Assembly (NCBI GenBank): GCA_963965975.1
Contig: OZ014412.1
Span: forward strand, 2,358,501 to 2,422,500
DNA from: Xestospongia bergquistia
Lineage: Eukaryota; Porifera; Demospongiae; Haplosclerida; Petrosiidae
Direction: 5' to 3'
Length of the DNA: 64,000 nt
Both the position numbers and the translations under genes were made by a program. Positions 24,284-35,923 of the stretch are shown piece after piece. Each line of letters begins with the position of its first letter. The stretch's first letter is position 1. The notes beneath the pieces are model-generated. The model was not told where the DNA came from. It saw only the letters and a program-made list of their open reading frames with translations, and ran no database searches.

Positions 24284-26499
24284 ATATATATAATTATCTT
24301 TGTCTCTCATATAGACCATGGAAGTAACAAGTAAGTTATATCATCATTGTCAAATATTTACAGTATTTGTTTTGCAGAAAGATAACTGCTGATGCTAAAA
24401 GTTCACAGGTATACTTGTATTTATATGATGTAATAGAAATGTTTATCACTTTCTAGTGTGTTGCTGACTATCTCACTCCTCAAGATATGTCAAAGACTAC
24501 AACTGATTATATTAATAGTCAACAGGTGTGTTCTGTATAATGTATATCTGCTGTTACTCTTATATACATGATATCTTGTTTACCAATAACGTATGTGTGT
24601 ATCATAGTGTCATAATTCATGTCATTAATTGTATACACAAACCTAATGTTTGTTGTAAAACTTTCTACTACATGATTAAGACTGTGTATTATGGAGTTTT
24701 TGTTTATATAGTCAGTATTCATAATATATTATATTATGATTATCATGTTATTAGATATATATCTTAGTTCAAATATATCTTACTTATCATCAATGTTCTT
24801 GTTTTTTATTTAGATCCAACATGGCTACATTATAACTAACCAGTATTACCAACCTAATGAGGTAAACATAATACCTGTGTTATACATGTGATATTGTAGT
24901 GTTCAATGAGCTATAATACTTTAAAAAGTCCTTGTAATTTTGACAATACCTGTACTTACTTGATTGTTATATCTGCTTTTGGTTTGACCTCATTTATCAA
25001 AATCATTGCTTTACTCTATTATGACTACTTCACAATGAGGTTATAATACATACCTATTAAATAATATAATAAATATTAATTCATTACTATGTTCAATGTC
25101 ACATATTTTAAATGACATTAAATGTTAGAAAATCCTTTAACTCTTTCCTATCAACACTGTAGTACATTAGTGACATATATTATATCCATATATGGTCATA
25201 AATTATATGAGTACATTATACATCACAACATGTATCTCAAACTAGAATTAATTACTCAATACCATATAAAGAACAACATGTGTACATTTATAACATGTTT
25301 ATATAACTATGGATAGATATATATCAGCTGTTTAGGATTAATGGATACCAGAAAGATAGATGTGATAATATAAATACATGTTTACACTTCACGTATTCTT
25401 TTCTTGTTCTATAAATTGTTTGGAGATATCTATATTCCCTAGCAACAACATAACTACAATTATATTATTATTATATTATTAAAATCCACACTATGTACTC
25501 TTTTTCTCTTTGTATCAAGATGATCCAATCCAACTTATCAGACACCAGAAAATCTTTAACTCTCTCTCTCTCAAGATGATATCACAACAACTTAAACATA
25601 TGCTGAACCCTTCACTGACCAGGTGATACTTATTATATCAATGACACATCCTATAGTACAATATATTGTATATTATAAATACATGTATTGTTTAATGTAA
25701 TATGTAGATGTGGACTTCTTTTGGAGAAGACATCAGCTGATACATATTATGTCATACCTGAACCAGCTGTCAATGTCATTCCTTTACCCTCCCCTCTACC
25801 TCCTCCTACTACATCCTCTTCTCAGTTAGAGAATGTTGTTGATATGCCTGGTTATAGTGAGGTACCTGTTAATATAAAAAAGGTATTTGGTATATGTGCA
25901 ATGAGAGGACACACCCATTACTCCACCCATTGTAGACCAATACTAACAGAAAGAAGGGGTCAACAAGGAGTCCCAAAGTAAGAACTTTCAAGTTTTTAGT
26001 CTCACATTTATCTCCTTCAACTTTCTCTAGTCTTCTCTTCCAATTAGTGATGACTCAGATAATAATGGTACCTTTTTATTTGATAACAAGACACCATCTC
26101 CACACTCATCAGATCAAATCAAAGTTAGAATATAATATGATATGTTTTAATGATAATAACTTTATCAGAATGAAAGTAAAGATGATATAAGTATTCATTT
26201 GTACGCTGAGATGAGTGAGATAAAATCAGCAAAAAAGAAGGTAATGTTTACATGTACTAGTACATGTACATGTACAATAACAACTCTTGTAATTAGTTAA
26301 TGATCTTTCCATTCTATTTATTGATATAATATTATTATATAGTAATATTATATACTTTCAAGATTTCTATGTTTAACATGTATAATTCTCAGTACTATAT
26401 ATCTCCTATGTTAGACAACAACACAATATATTCCAATTGAGTTTACTCAAAGGGTTTATCCTACACCAACAGTATATCAACTGGATGATGTAGAATATG
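23690..26499 (+). CDS. TM plus multi-tyrosine cytoplasmic tail without an ectodomain (family 1 related)
   Basis: A degenerate family 1 TM exon (from about 23905; VVITIVILLMTFVTIVVV) has lost bases so that the following basic stretch shifts frame. Downstream, exons with good splice sites and matching phases encode a signalling tail: 24315-24330, 24378-24408, 24457-24525 (DYLTPQ, TDYINS), 24814-24861 (GYIITNQYYQPNE), 25520-25622, 25708-25882 (TYYVIPEPAV, a run PLPSPLPPP, GYSEVP), 25937-25978, 26031-26123, 26169-26240 (HLYAEM) and 26416-26499 (QYIPI, VYPTP, VYQLDD). The tail has about a dozen tyrosines, including YxN and YxxM forms that in animals can bind SH2 domains. No Ig/FN3 exons precede it; duplications X and Y lie there instead. 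Either a truncated gene or the 3' half of a receptor whose 5' half was replaced. The end of the last exon is uncertain. Confidence 0.5.
24243..24281. repeat. (AT)n microsatellite
   Basis: About 39 bases of alternating AT inside an intron of the tail gene. Confidence 0.9.
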
Positions 26500-26519
26500 T
26501 AAGTATTACATAATATTCA

Positions 26520-27070
26520 ATAAATTACTTTAATGGAAGTATTCATCATATCATATCAATTATTATTATTAATTATTATTGTATCTCTATTTATTATTAT
26601 GACATCTTGTTTACTGATAATGTATTATGTATATGTTATATCTTCATGTCATACTTCATGTAATGTATATACACAATCGGTTAAAAAGACCTTAACTATA
26701 GTAAGTCTTAAGACCATGTATTTTAATATACCTAATAGGATGTAATTGTATATAGTCAGTGTTCATATGTGTTTATAATATATATGAACATTAACTAGAT
26801 GATGTATGTTATGTTATAAATATATGTTATTAGTTATGAAATGATACTAACAGTTGTATGTCATGAGACTATATATTTAATATAAATTAATAGGAAGTTA
26901 TTATATATATATTGTCAATGTACTTAATATATTATATTATGACCTATATATATAATATGTATTACTTTAGTTCATACCTTACTTATTATCAATGTTATTC
27001 TTTTTATTTTAGATCCAACATGATAGCTAACCAGTATTACCAACCTAATGAGGTAGACATGAGGTAGATC
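26520..27070 (+). pseudogene. Duplicated intron and exon of the tail gene
   Basis: 27014-27052 repeats the exon at 24814-24861 (ATCCAACATG, CAGTATTACCAACCTAATGA) but now reads into a TAA after five codons. The preceding 400 bases resemble the intron at 24530-24813 (CTTGTTTAC...AATG...TTTTATTTTAG). A local duplication that decayed. Confidence 0.55.
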
Positions 27071-27504
27071 ACATCATGATCATATAATGACCACCAGATT
27101 CCATCTAATGAATTAAGTTAATTGGATCAGTGATGCATACAAGCTACACAGGTGGCCACTCGATGTGGGTTAATCAAGATTAGAACACAATGTAAGTTGA
27201 TATAGCCCTAATTTATAACTTGTCTATCTGTTTCAGATATAGTACACACATACAATGTAAATTCTATAAACCCTCCTTTCATCATGTCTTTGTTTAAAGT
27301 CCACTTATTATTGACAGCTGTCCAGTACAGACTTATTTATATTATTTTGTTCATTTTATTAAATGCTGCTGTTATTAAAACAATAAAAGTTTGTTTCAAT
27401 TCTATTATTATTGACAATGACAACAGTAAACAGTAAGATACTTAAACAGTAGGTTGTGTCAGACTAGAAGTCATACTTTGCTTGTATATATAATTATAGT
27501 TAGG
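27071..27504. repeat. Copy of the duplication Y end segment and unique flank
   Basis: 27065-27190 (TCACATCATGATCATATAAT, TGATGCATACAAGCTACACA, GATGTGGGTTAATCAAGATT) matches 23595-23660 and 49800-49920. The following ~300 bases show no gene. Confidence 0.6.
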
Positions 27505-27775
27505 TTTAGGGGGTGGGGATCAGTTTAAGACACAGTAGTTACAGTGCTTCCTGCCAGCCAAATAGGCTCTGTGAAAAATGTAGCAATGCAAATATTAACT
27601 ATTGACTACTTTCTATGGGTGCTCTCAATGATACACTACATAGGTTTTAGGGGGTGAGGATCACACAGCAAAGTATGCACTATCCTTGCCAGATCTATAG
27701 GAACTAAACAAAGCAATGCAAATATTAACTATGATTTCTTTCTATGGCTGCCCTCAGTGAGGGCCATATAAACAG
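27505..27775. repeat. Tandem duplication of a ~135-bp GC-richer segment
   Basis: Two successive copies (about 27505-27640 and 27641-27775). Each runs TAGGTTTAGGGGGTG or TAGGTTTTAGGGGGTGAG through GGATCA, AGCAATGCAAATATTAACTA and TTTCTATGG to a CTCAATGA/CTCAGTGA end. They are richer in G than their surroundings. Origin unknown. Confidence 0.75.
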
Positions 27776-28540
27776 ATTGAAGTGATGAGAGGAAGACCAA
27801 TTCCACCAATCATGGTTTCAATCAAATTTAGCAGATCACTTTTGTTCCTGATTGCTCTTATCAAAGAAATCGCAAACACACATTATTACTAAAATATTAA
27901 TTCCCCATTCCATTCATTGATATATTAATCTATATCTCATTTATTTCTCATCTGTTTCTCTTTCATTCATACACACATTTCATACACTATTAATCACATT
28001 GATATATTATATATATACATAATTTCCTGTTGTCATGTAGTAATTGATCAATATTCCCATACATCTGTAATACATTTACCATACACATACAGGTAGTATA
28101 ATATCATAGATGCTTTATGGACTTATTTCAAAGAGTGACACACACATCTCATACACTGTTATTACATTATTCAGTTGATATCATCTAACTTGTCACTAAT
28201 ATAATATATGTTGACTTTAGTAAATTATATAATTAATGATCATGTAGAAGTATTACTCAATACTCACACATCTTAAATATGAACATTTAACATAACTACA
28301 GCTGGTGCTATCAATAATGATACATCAGATATTACTATTCATACAACTATTAAACTATAATAATTATATAATATGCATAATATTCTATAATTATAGAGAT
28401 ACTATATCTACATTAACTGTAGAAGTAATCATTAATGTTACCAGCTTATAAACACAGAAAAAAGCGAAAAGTAGAGGAGTGTTCAAATAATGCTACTATT
28501 AGAGATGAATATTCTGAAGGTATATTCCTATTTAATATTA
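27776..28540. other. Intergenic region with small receptor-derived pieces
   Basis: 28220-28310 repeats the 2980-3075 segment upstream of the first family 1 gene (AATTAATGATCATG, ACTACAGCTGGT). 28450-28520 has a short exon-like piece ending TATTCTGAAG before a GTATAT. Otherwise AT-rich with no supported gene. Confidence 0.45.
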
Positions 28541-28544
28541 TTTG

Positions 28545-28735
28545 AATTCAATCATTTATATAGAATACTATATTATGACCTTCCCAAATTATGAGGTCAT
28601 ATTCAATGAATACAATAATTCATTTGATATACAACTCCAAGTTATAGTAAGTTAATAAAGTCAGTTCATAATACATTAGATTAATATATAGGTTGTAGAT
28701 GATCCTAGACTATGTACCAATGTAAGGACTACACA
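28545..28735 (+). pseudogene. Family 2-like exon fragment
   Basis: Matches 7240-7440 of the degenerate family 2 copy: ATTATGAGGTCAT, AATGAATAC/TAATAATTC, TTTGATATACAA...CAAGTTAT, a GTAAGT-type intron, then GGTTGTAG and GACTATGTA. It is an isolated pair of exon pieces with no other receptor parts attached. Confidence 0.55.
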
Positions 28736-28739
28736 TTAT

Positions 28740-31143
28740 ATAAACACATTACAATAAATTTTAATTAATATATATTTTAATATATATTAATAGTTGATGA
28801 CAATTATAACAAGCTATAGGTGTTACATATGACAATATTTAGTTATTATTTGAAGATATAAAATGTATAGACTAGATAGTTTATAATTAAGGGAATTGTA
28901 CTTTAATTCACAAACAATTGTTTTGTAATGTGTAAATAACAATATTGTCAAGGGAATGACAACTTGAGTAATTCAAGATACATATAGTATCTGGTCTTAT
29001 ATATCAACACACTCTAGATATATGAATAAGCAGGGTCACCTTGTACAGTATTCAATTGGTTATAATATGTTCAGGTTTGATCTACCTATCATGATCCACA
29101 AGAAAAGTAAATTTTATGACTATTTGATAGTCTACATGTATATAGTTTTTATCAGTTTATAGGACTTTAATATTACTATAAAGATCTTATAAGTAAGATT
29201 TGGTTTTTAAAAGCAGAAATGATTAAAATAACTCCACCCACTAGTGATGTCCCAATACAGTATAGTAGACATCATAATACAGTAATAATATAGATATTAA
29301 TAATACATTATTATTATTAATGATACTATTGTAGATATATTATATATATTATATATATTGTAGACCTTGACTAATGTCAGTCCTTTAAGGAATGAACTAT
29401 GTCATTAATACTATTGATAAAGTAGATAAGACATTAGTACATTATATGTTAACAAGTTTGATTTAAAGTTGTTGATTATGACTGTTCTTGCCTTAATCTT
29501 TCCTCTGGTAATGAAACTCATTTAATAACCTCTTGTAATATTATTATGTCATATTATATAATGTTTACTATTTTATAGTTAATATCATTACACAATGAAG
29601 TTATCTTTAAAAATGGCAAACATTGTCTAGTTACATTATTTACTGATCTAATCATGATCACTGGATAATTTTTATATGAAATCTGAATTGTCAGTGTTTA
29701 TTAAATATAAGTTATTATAAAATTAATGACTTTTGTCAAATTTAAGGACTGGGCAGGATTCCCAGCAAATTCCACATTAAACACATTTTACTAGTAACAA
29801 TTGGAGTTTAAAGAGTATGCAAAGTTTACAATTATTGTGATGTTAATTATGATCTTTTGGAAGCTGAGTCACCAATGAAAGTTTTAATAAAGGATGGTCT
29901 TTAATATGTTACTGGAGTAGAACATTGAGAAAAAACTTAAATTACATGTATTATGACAGTGAAAGTTTATTTAATCTAAGAAAGAATTCTATTTACTCTG
30001 GAGTATGTTGTACAACAATTTGTAACAGCAAACGATATTGTTTCTTTAAGTCATAACAATACTTTATAACAAGTTATTGTAAGATAAAATATTTCTACAG
30101 TATATATTACAAGATAGTAATACAGGACATGTTCATTGAATACTAATAAGTTAATTCATGTTAATATAGAAACCTATATAGACCTAATCCTGTCATATCC
30201 TGTGTCTTTACTTGATTATTTTTAACTGTTCAGGTGATCTCATATTGTCAAGTTAAATTTATTATCAATTAAATAGATAACATCATTTGAGTTGATGAAG
30301 TTATTAATAGTGTTGTTCTAGTATTTTGGAGGCTAGAACTAAACTCAATTTTAATATAATATTAATCCTGTATCTGATTGTCCCTGCTAACCTTCTTGTT
30401 GTAAAGATAAGTGTATTCTTGTTGACTTGACTAAATTTTAATCAGACAATACTATCATACATGCTCTAAGAATGCTCTAGACTATTATATCATGTCTATT
30501 AGAAAATTATTGAAGTAGTACAATTTATATAAATAGTATAATGATAATACACAAACTCTCACAATCATAACAGATCAATGGAGTACATACATGTAGATAA
30601 TGTGAGGTTATGGGAGTGTTGTTGTATTTAATACACTACAATGCTAGAACTATAACTCAAAAACAGTAAAATAGTTTTGAAATGTCAAAATTTCAGTATT
30701 AATTTTAGTTATAGTGATATATGTAATAATCATTAGTTAACTCTCAATATTGTTATTATTGAGCCTCATTATGTAGAGCATTAGTACATTAAGTGGGTCA
30801 AGTTCAATATGTTATCAGTAGTTATAGAATACATATTGCCATTGGTCATAATAGAACTGATATACCAAGACCAGTGACTAACTCTCTTGTAAAATATATT
30901 GTTGTTATTAAATTTCAAATTAATTTTTAATTAAATTTTTACCACATACTTTATATAAACTGATAATTAGGAAGCTATCAGTTATGATAATATATAATAC
31001 ACTAGTGAGTAGATATGTACTATACTAATATATATATTGTATGTACTATATATCATAGATACTATATTATCAATGACTCTATATGTAGTAGTAAATACTA
31101 CTAGATATTAGAATATATTATAAATACAGATATTATCAATAAA
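28740..31143. repeat. Composite flank: family 1 intron and 3'-end copies plus family 2 upstream region
   Basis: 28790-29220 copies family 1 intron 14 (13255-13640). 29210-29290 copies exon 16 (CTCCACCCACTAGTGATGTC). 29365-29390 copies the end of exon 18 (CTAATGTCAGTCCTTTAAG). 29390-31143 then parallels 52015-53682 and, in its last part, the flanks before the other family 2 genes. Most of family 1 is missing, so the order 'family 1 3' end, then family 2 gene' is an old arrangement that was duplicated. No gene is active here by sequence. Confidence 0.65.
30949..30959 (+). promoter_or_regulatory. TATA-like element upstream of family 2 gene 1
   Basis: CTTTATATAAACTGATA lies about 195 bases before the ATG. 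The same CTTTATATAAACT is kept before the other three full family 2 genes at nearly the same distance (43306, 53494, 59343), followed by a shared ATCAGTTGTGATAATATA-type block. Position and conservation suggest a core promoter. Confidence 0.5.
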
Positions 31144-33892
31144 ATGGAGGTAGCTGAAATCATTGTGAAAAATATTCTTATGATAATTATCATTGCACCT
31201 TGGTTTATAAATGAAGCTGGTAAGTTATATATCTTGTCTATATTATAATAATATAAGTTATGTTATAGTTGTGATCACAGTAGCTCCTTCATCAGTGTCT
31301 GCTCCACTTTATACATTGGTTAACTTTACCTGTGAGGGTACAGGAGTTACATTGATATGGATAGTAGGAGGTAATTCACTTACTGATCTCAGTAATCAAG
31401 ACAGAGAGATTTCAGTAACTACTAACAATATATATGTTGATGTGTGGTCATCAGTACTAACTATAAGAGCAATACCTATTAATGATGGAATAAATGTTGG
31501 ATGTACTGTAATCAGTCACAATCCTTTTGATTTAAAACAGAAAGGAGCTATTTTAACAGTTAAAGGTAAATAAAATAAATTAATTAATTACAAATAGCAC
31601 AAAATAATAACTATAGATTTTGCTTTCTCTACCTTTAAGTGTTCAACAGTTATAATATACTTAGTTTGTTATCCTCACAAAATAATTCAAATGGCTAACT
31701 ATAAATAATAGAGTATATGTTGAGTGTATTGTGATTACTTTAATGTTTATAGTTTTAAGCAGAATAGAGTTATTTCAGTAAACAGTGTAAGGTAAATAAA
31801 CATCTACAAAACATTAACTCATATAGAGACAACAAATCAACCATTCACTTACACAATGTAATATATTAATAGTAAATACAATTAAGTAAAATGTTTATAT
31901 TTTATTTATAAAGCAAAATGAAGAATTTACTGATGTTTGTCACTGAGAGATCAATAAAGTCATAGACCTAATAATACAATATTGTTTGTGTCTAAATAGA
32001 ATATAATTAGATGTACATCACTTGTACAATATCTAGTAATAATAGTCTAACTCATTATGTAAGAAGTAAAAGATATAGTTGACTTAATTAAAATAATGAT
32101 GTGTCATAATTTAGGTATTTCATTTGTTAAGGATCTCAATTTGAATTTTACTAACAATCCTTCCATAACCTGGTCTCCTCCATCATTTTACTCTAATGAT
32201 ATTCTACAAGGAAGTATTACAACATATCATGTTTATGTTAAGAGTGAAGATGGCTCTATAATAGTAGATGTTAATACAACTGATACATACTATCAGTTAC
32301 CTAGTAACCTCTCTATCAACTGTAATTCTTATAATGTCAGTGTTATAGCATTTATTGTACAATACAGTTCATTAGCTACAACTATTTCTAAACAAAGTAC
32401 TGAAAGTAAGATAATATTAATTATATATTATTATAATATATTACTATATTATCAGATTATACTATTGAAATACTTAACTATATTGTGAAGTTTAATAACT
32501 TAGGAAACAGTTCTATAATACAAGTACAATTTACTATTAATGTAAGGACTACATTATATAAACACATTACAATAATTTTAATTGATATATATTTTCTAGA
32601 TCAAAGGTTTCCCTCACCTATGTAATAGTACCATATATGGTATAACAAAGGATAATGTTAACAATGAGACAACAACCTATCATCATGTTTATATTAAGAA
32701 TGTTACTGATGTTAATGAAACAACAACATATTATAATATAACTGGACTACATCCTTCTCTCAATTATACATTTACTACATATATTATGGATTTATTTAAT
32801 AATACAAAGAATGAAGATCATGTGATATTTTGTGAGTTATTAAAATTTATATATCTTCCATAATCCACTTATCCTTATTCCATGTATATAGCAATCTATC
32901 ATGTTCAAGGACTCACTCTACAGTACTACTCTGATAATGGATCAGTTGTTGTAGAGTGTAGGTTTGCTGAGAGATCTACTGCTGATGGATGTCATGTGAT
33001 ATTTAATGAGTCTTCTAAAGGAATTGTGAAGTCTATTAATATGAATAAATCCAGTATAGATGAGAGTACAGTATACCAGTATATAAGTCTACCAGTTAGT
33101 GGTAACTATACTGTGACAGCTCATGATATAGTAGATGGTACTATTATAACTAACCCATCTGTTGTGTACCCTCAAGTACTGGAATATATCTTACTACTAC
33201 CATCTCCTACTGAGACTGTTAATAATATCAGTAAGTACTATATACTGACTATATTATATTATTTAAATTATATTATTTACTAGATACAACATTAAATAAT
33301 GAGATCACTATTGTCATCAGTAAGACCTCTATAATATATTATAATAATGATATATATTATTATTAGGTACTTAATTAAGAGTAGAGACAACTGGTTATAT
33401 GACATCAGTAGTATCATCTACTATTGAGATATCATGTATGTACTTAATGTTGTATTAGTTATTATTATTATAACTTACTTTGTATACAGCTACCAATCAG
33501 TCTGTGTTCATCCTCATTACTATTACTAGTAGTACAGTCAGTATTGTAGTAATAATTGTTATTACTATAATAGTGATAGCTATTAGTATTACTGTATATT
33601 GGAGGAAGAAGAAGAAGAGACAACAATATGAAGTTGGAGGTAAGAAAGAAATAAACATTATCAATTACATAGCAATATTGTTCATTAGTTGATCAACAAG
33701 ATATCAGACATAATCTAGCATATGAAGAAGGTAATTTATATAGTTGTATCAAATGTTATATGTTATAGTTCCATTGTAGTCCATATAGTTGAAATGAGAA
33801 GTAGAAGAGTGGAGTTAGAGAGTAATCTATCATATATAACAGTACAACCTAGTAGGACATGTACTGCTAAGTATGAAAATTTTGTAATATAA
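31144..33892 (+). CDS. Family 2 Ig/FN3 ITIM-type receptor, gene 1 (stop before the TM)
   Basis: Eleven exons: 31144-31219, 31269-31565, 32115-32405, 32456-32541, 32600-32831, 32892-33230, 33284-33319, 33367-33435, 33490-33639, 33689-33730, 33789-33892. Signal/leader MEVAEIIVKNILMIIIIAPW; Ig (NFTCEG, LIWIVGG, LTIRAIPINDGINVGC); FN3 (ITWSPPSFYSND, YNVSVIAF); split FN3-like domain; membrane-proximal domain (VECRF, GCHVIFNESS, GNYTVTAHDIVDG); stalk; TM; tail with LAYEEV and LSYITV. The stalk exon reads S-T-stop (TAA at 33372-33374) where the other copies have TTA. Full translation would therefore give a secreted ectodomain. That exon is 69 nt with phase 1 at both ends, so skipping it would restore the TM form. 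Everything from exon 5 on is nearly identical to the gene at 43507. Confidence 0.78.
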
Positions 33893-34244
33893 TTATTGTG
33901 TGATCATTTCTATGTATGACTATGGATATATGTAACCATGGATATGTGTAACCATGGTTACATGTGACTATGAGTACATGTTACAATATTTTGTGAGTTA
34001 CTTTTTTAGTGCCAATTTTAATAATATTTTTGTGACACCCAAAAATTAAAAGTAATCCAAGTAAATTATACAAATATTTTAATACAAATATCTTACAATA
34101 ATATATGATACAGTACATGACTATGTAGATAGTATAGTTAGATATAACAATTGTCACAAATCATATTAGTGAAAAAAATGATCACTGACAGGGGATGACT
34201 ATACATGTAAATCTTCCTGGGTTAGTCTTATCATTATAACAATA

Positions 34245-34335
34245 TAGTGTGATATAATATAATATAGTATAGTATAATATAATATAATATAATATAGTGT
34301 AATATAATATAATATAATATAATATAATATAATTG
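34245..34335. repeat. (AATAT)n pentanucleotide repeat
   Basis: A run of TATAA/AATAT units with a few GTGTA/GTATA interruptions. Equivalent runs follow the other family 2 units at about 46190-46285, 51165-51240, 56780-56860 and 62620-62695. Minus-strand frames of Ile/Leu/Tyr repeats across them are not genes. Confidence 0.9.
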
Positions 34336-34464
34336 TTATTAATATATCTAATACCCAAATACAAACCTGTTGTATATGAATAATAGTTGATTGTTATGAC
34401 ATTATTAGTATCAAATGATAGAGGATATGTTGAATTTATGGAGACTTATCATTTTGATTTTAAT

Positions 34465-34512
34465 ATCACTATAATAAGAAGTGATATGAAAATCACTTCT
34501 TATTATAGTGAT
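34465..34512. repeat. Perfect 21-bp inverted repeat (hairpin) with 6-nt loop
   Basis: Arms ATCACTATAATAAGAAGTGA(T) and its exact reverse complement flank ATGAAA. The same hairpin is present in the partner flank at about 46427-46474. The units at 51630, 57000 and 62830 have only the left arm, so the right arm arose by a local inverted duplication before the two flanks separated. Confidence 0.85.
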
Positions 34513-35530
34513 CCAGTAGAAACTTTATAACTATTGATAGTCTACATGTATATAGCTTTTATCTTAATTTATAGCACCTTAATATTACTATAGAGATCTT
34601 ATAAGTAGTAACTTTTGCTTTTTAAATTGTTTCAGATTCTTTTGCCCTTTGCCTTTGTATCATAAAACATTGAGTAACATTTTCTCTATGACATAACTAA
34701 ACACACAATAGTATAATATATCTGTGGTTACAGGCTCTGTCACACTTCTAGTATGACCAAAAACATATTATGTATAGAAGCTGAGATGATATTTTGTTGA
34801 ACTGTTTGGATTAGATGTCTCATACTAAGGTACAATGAAATATATCCATATTGTTTGTCACTTTTCACTTTGTATTAATTGTCCATTGAATATAATATGT
34901 TCTTGTTTACTACATCCACATCTTGTATTTCTCTAGTAATATAGGAATTCAATGTGTATTATTAATAGTTATTAATAGTATTGTTATAAGATAGTAATAT
35001 AAGACATGTATATTAAACATATATGCAACTATTAATATGTATGACCATTGTTAAGTGTAACCATGGATACATGTGACTATACATAATGTGTTATAGTATT
35101 TTGTATATGTTTGTATCAGTGTGTGCTATATAACAGAAAGATAGTTTTTAACTTAGTCTTATAGGGGCAGTAGATAGATAAATAATGGCTGGAAGACGTG
35201 TTTAGAAAGAATTTGAAAAATGGAAATGAACCAGAGGGATCAACATTTCTTATAAGCACATCATTGATTCTCTTTCATACTTTTTGTCTCTATCTTTTCT
35301 GATCTATCAGTTACTCAAACCACTTATATATAAATTATTACAGTTACATTTATCCTTCCTTAAAATGTACAACAATTATAGTCATTGTTCTATTATATGT
35401 AATAATAGTTTAACTTCATCATGACATACATTAACTCATCATGTTATAATGGAATATTTTTGTTTTAATAGCTATCATTAGTCATTAGTTAGTCCTAGTA
35501 CATGTTCCAAGTTGGGAAAAGGAGTGGTTT

Positions 35531-35923
35531 GATGTACTTAATTAATACATTAAGTGTACTTAATGTATTTTGTTATTAATATTATTTTTTGTGCACAGCC
35601 ATGTTCCATAATATTAATTTAATCCATTCTGATACTGTCCATATTAGCAATATATAAAAGTCATATCCTTATATTGACTAATCAGATTGCTTCTTTTTAA
35701 TTGCTGTATTAGATATACTGTTTTCTGTTGCTTTGGATATGTGTACGTTAAGCTAACAAAGGTTACATTTTACTTTGCAAATAAAGAAATGAACTTTTAT
35801 ATTTATGCTTTTGTTTATAATATTTTATTTAATGGTTTAGGATTTAATATTAAGTATCTGACATGAACTATTTATATACACATAAACTAGTTAAGTACTA
35901 CTGTACAATATTTCCTCATTGGT
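35531..35923. other. Intergenic region at the 3' end of the minus-strand receptor
   Basis: No gene is supported. It contains the minus-strand AATAAA at 35829-35824, about 95 bases after the stop of the 12-exon receptor, a likely poly(A) signal. 35600-35640 (TTAATTTAATCCATTCTGAT, ACTGTCCATATTAG) echoes 49340-49375. Confidence 0.5.

Larger units (their letters stand above)
33893..35530. repeat. Family 2 3' flank, nearly identical to 45833-47484
   Basis: Contains, in order, the palindrome GTAACCATGGTTAC, an AATAT-type repeat (34245-34335), a decayed conserved reading frame (34340-34450), a perfect hairpin (34465-34512), the dispersed ~470-bp repeat (34517-34985) and an AT-rich tail. By eye it differs from 45833-47484 only at scattered bases, so together with exons 5-11 about 3 kb were copied or converted recently. 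The match stops at GGAGTGGTTTG. Confidence 0.85.

Noticed and set aside
24519..25316. Short frames on both strands between the tail exons
   Set aside because: They fall in introns of the tail gene, are not conserved in the partial copy at 26520-27010, and show no domain.
33731..33800. Short tail ending VPL in family 2
   Set aside because: That reading uses the acceptor TTATAG, which is mutated in gene 4; the CCATATAG acceptor 19 nt later opens a conserved 34-codon exon in all copies.
34182..34364. Ile/Leu/Tyr-rich minus-strand frames (also 46079-46372, 56767-56967, 62607-62798)
   Set aside because: They are translations of the AATAT pentanucleotide repeat.
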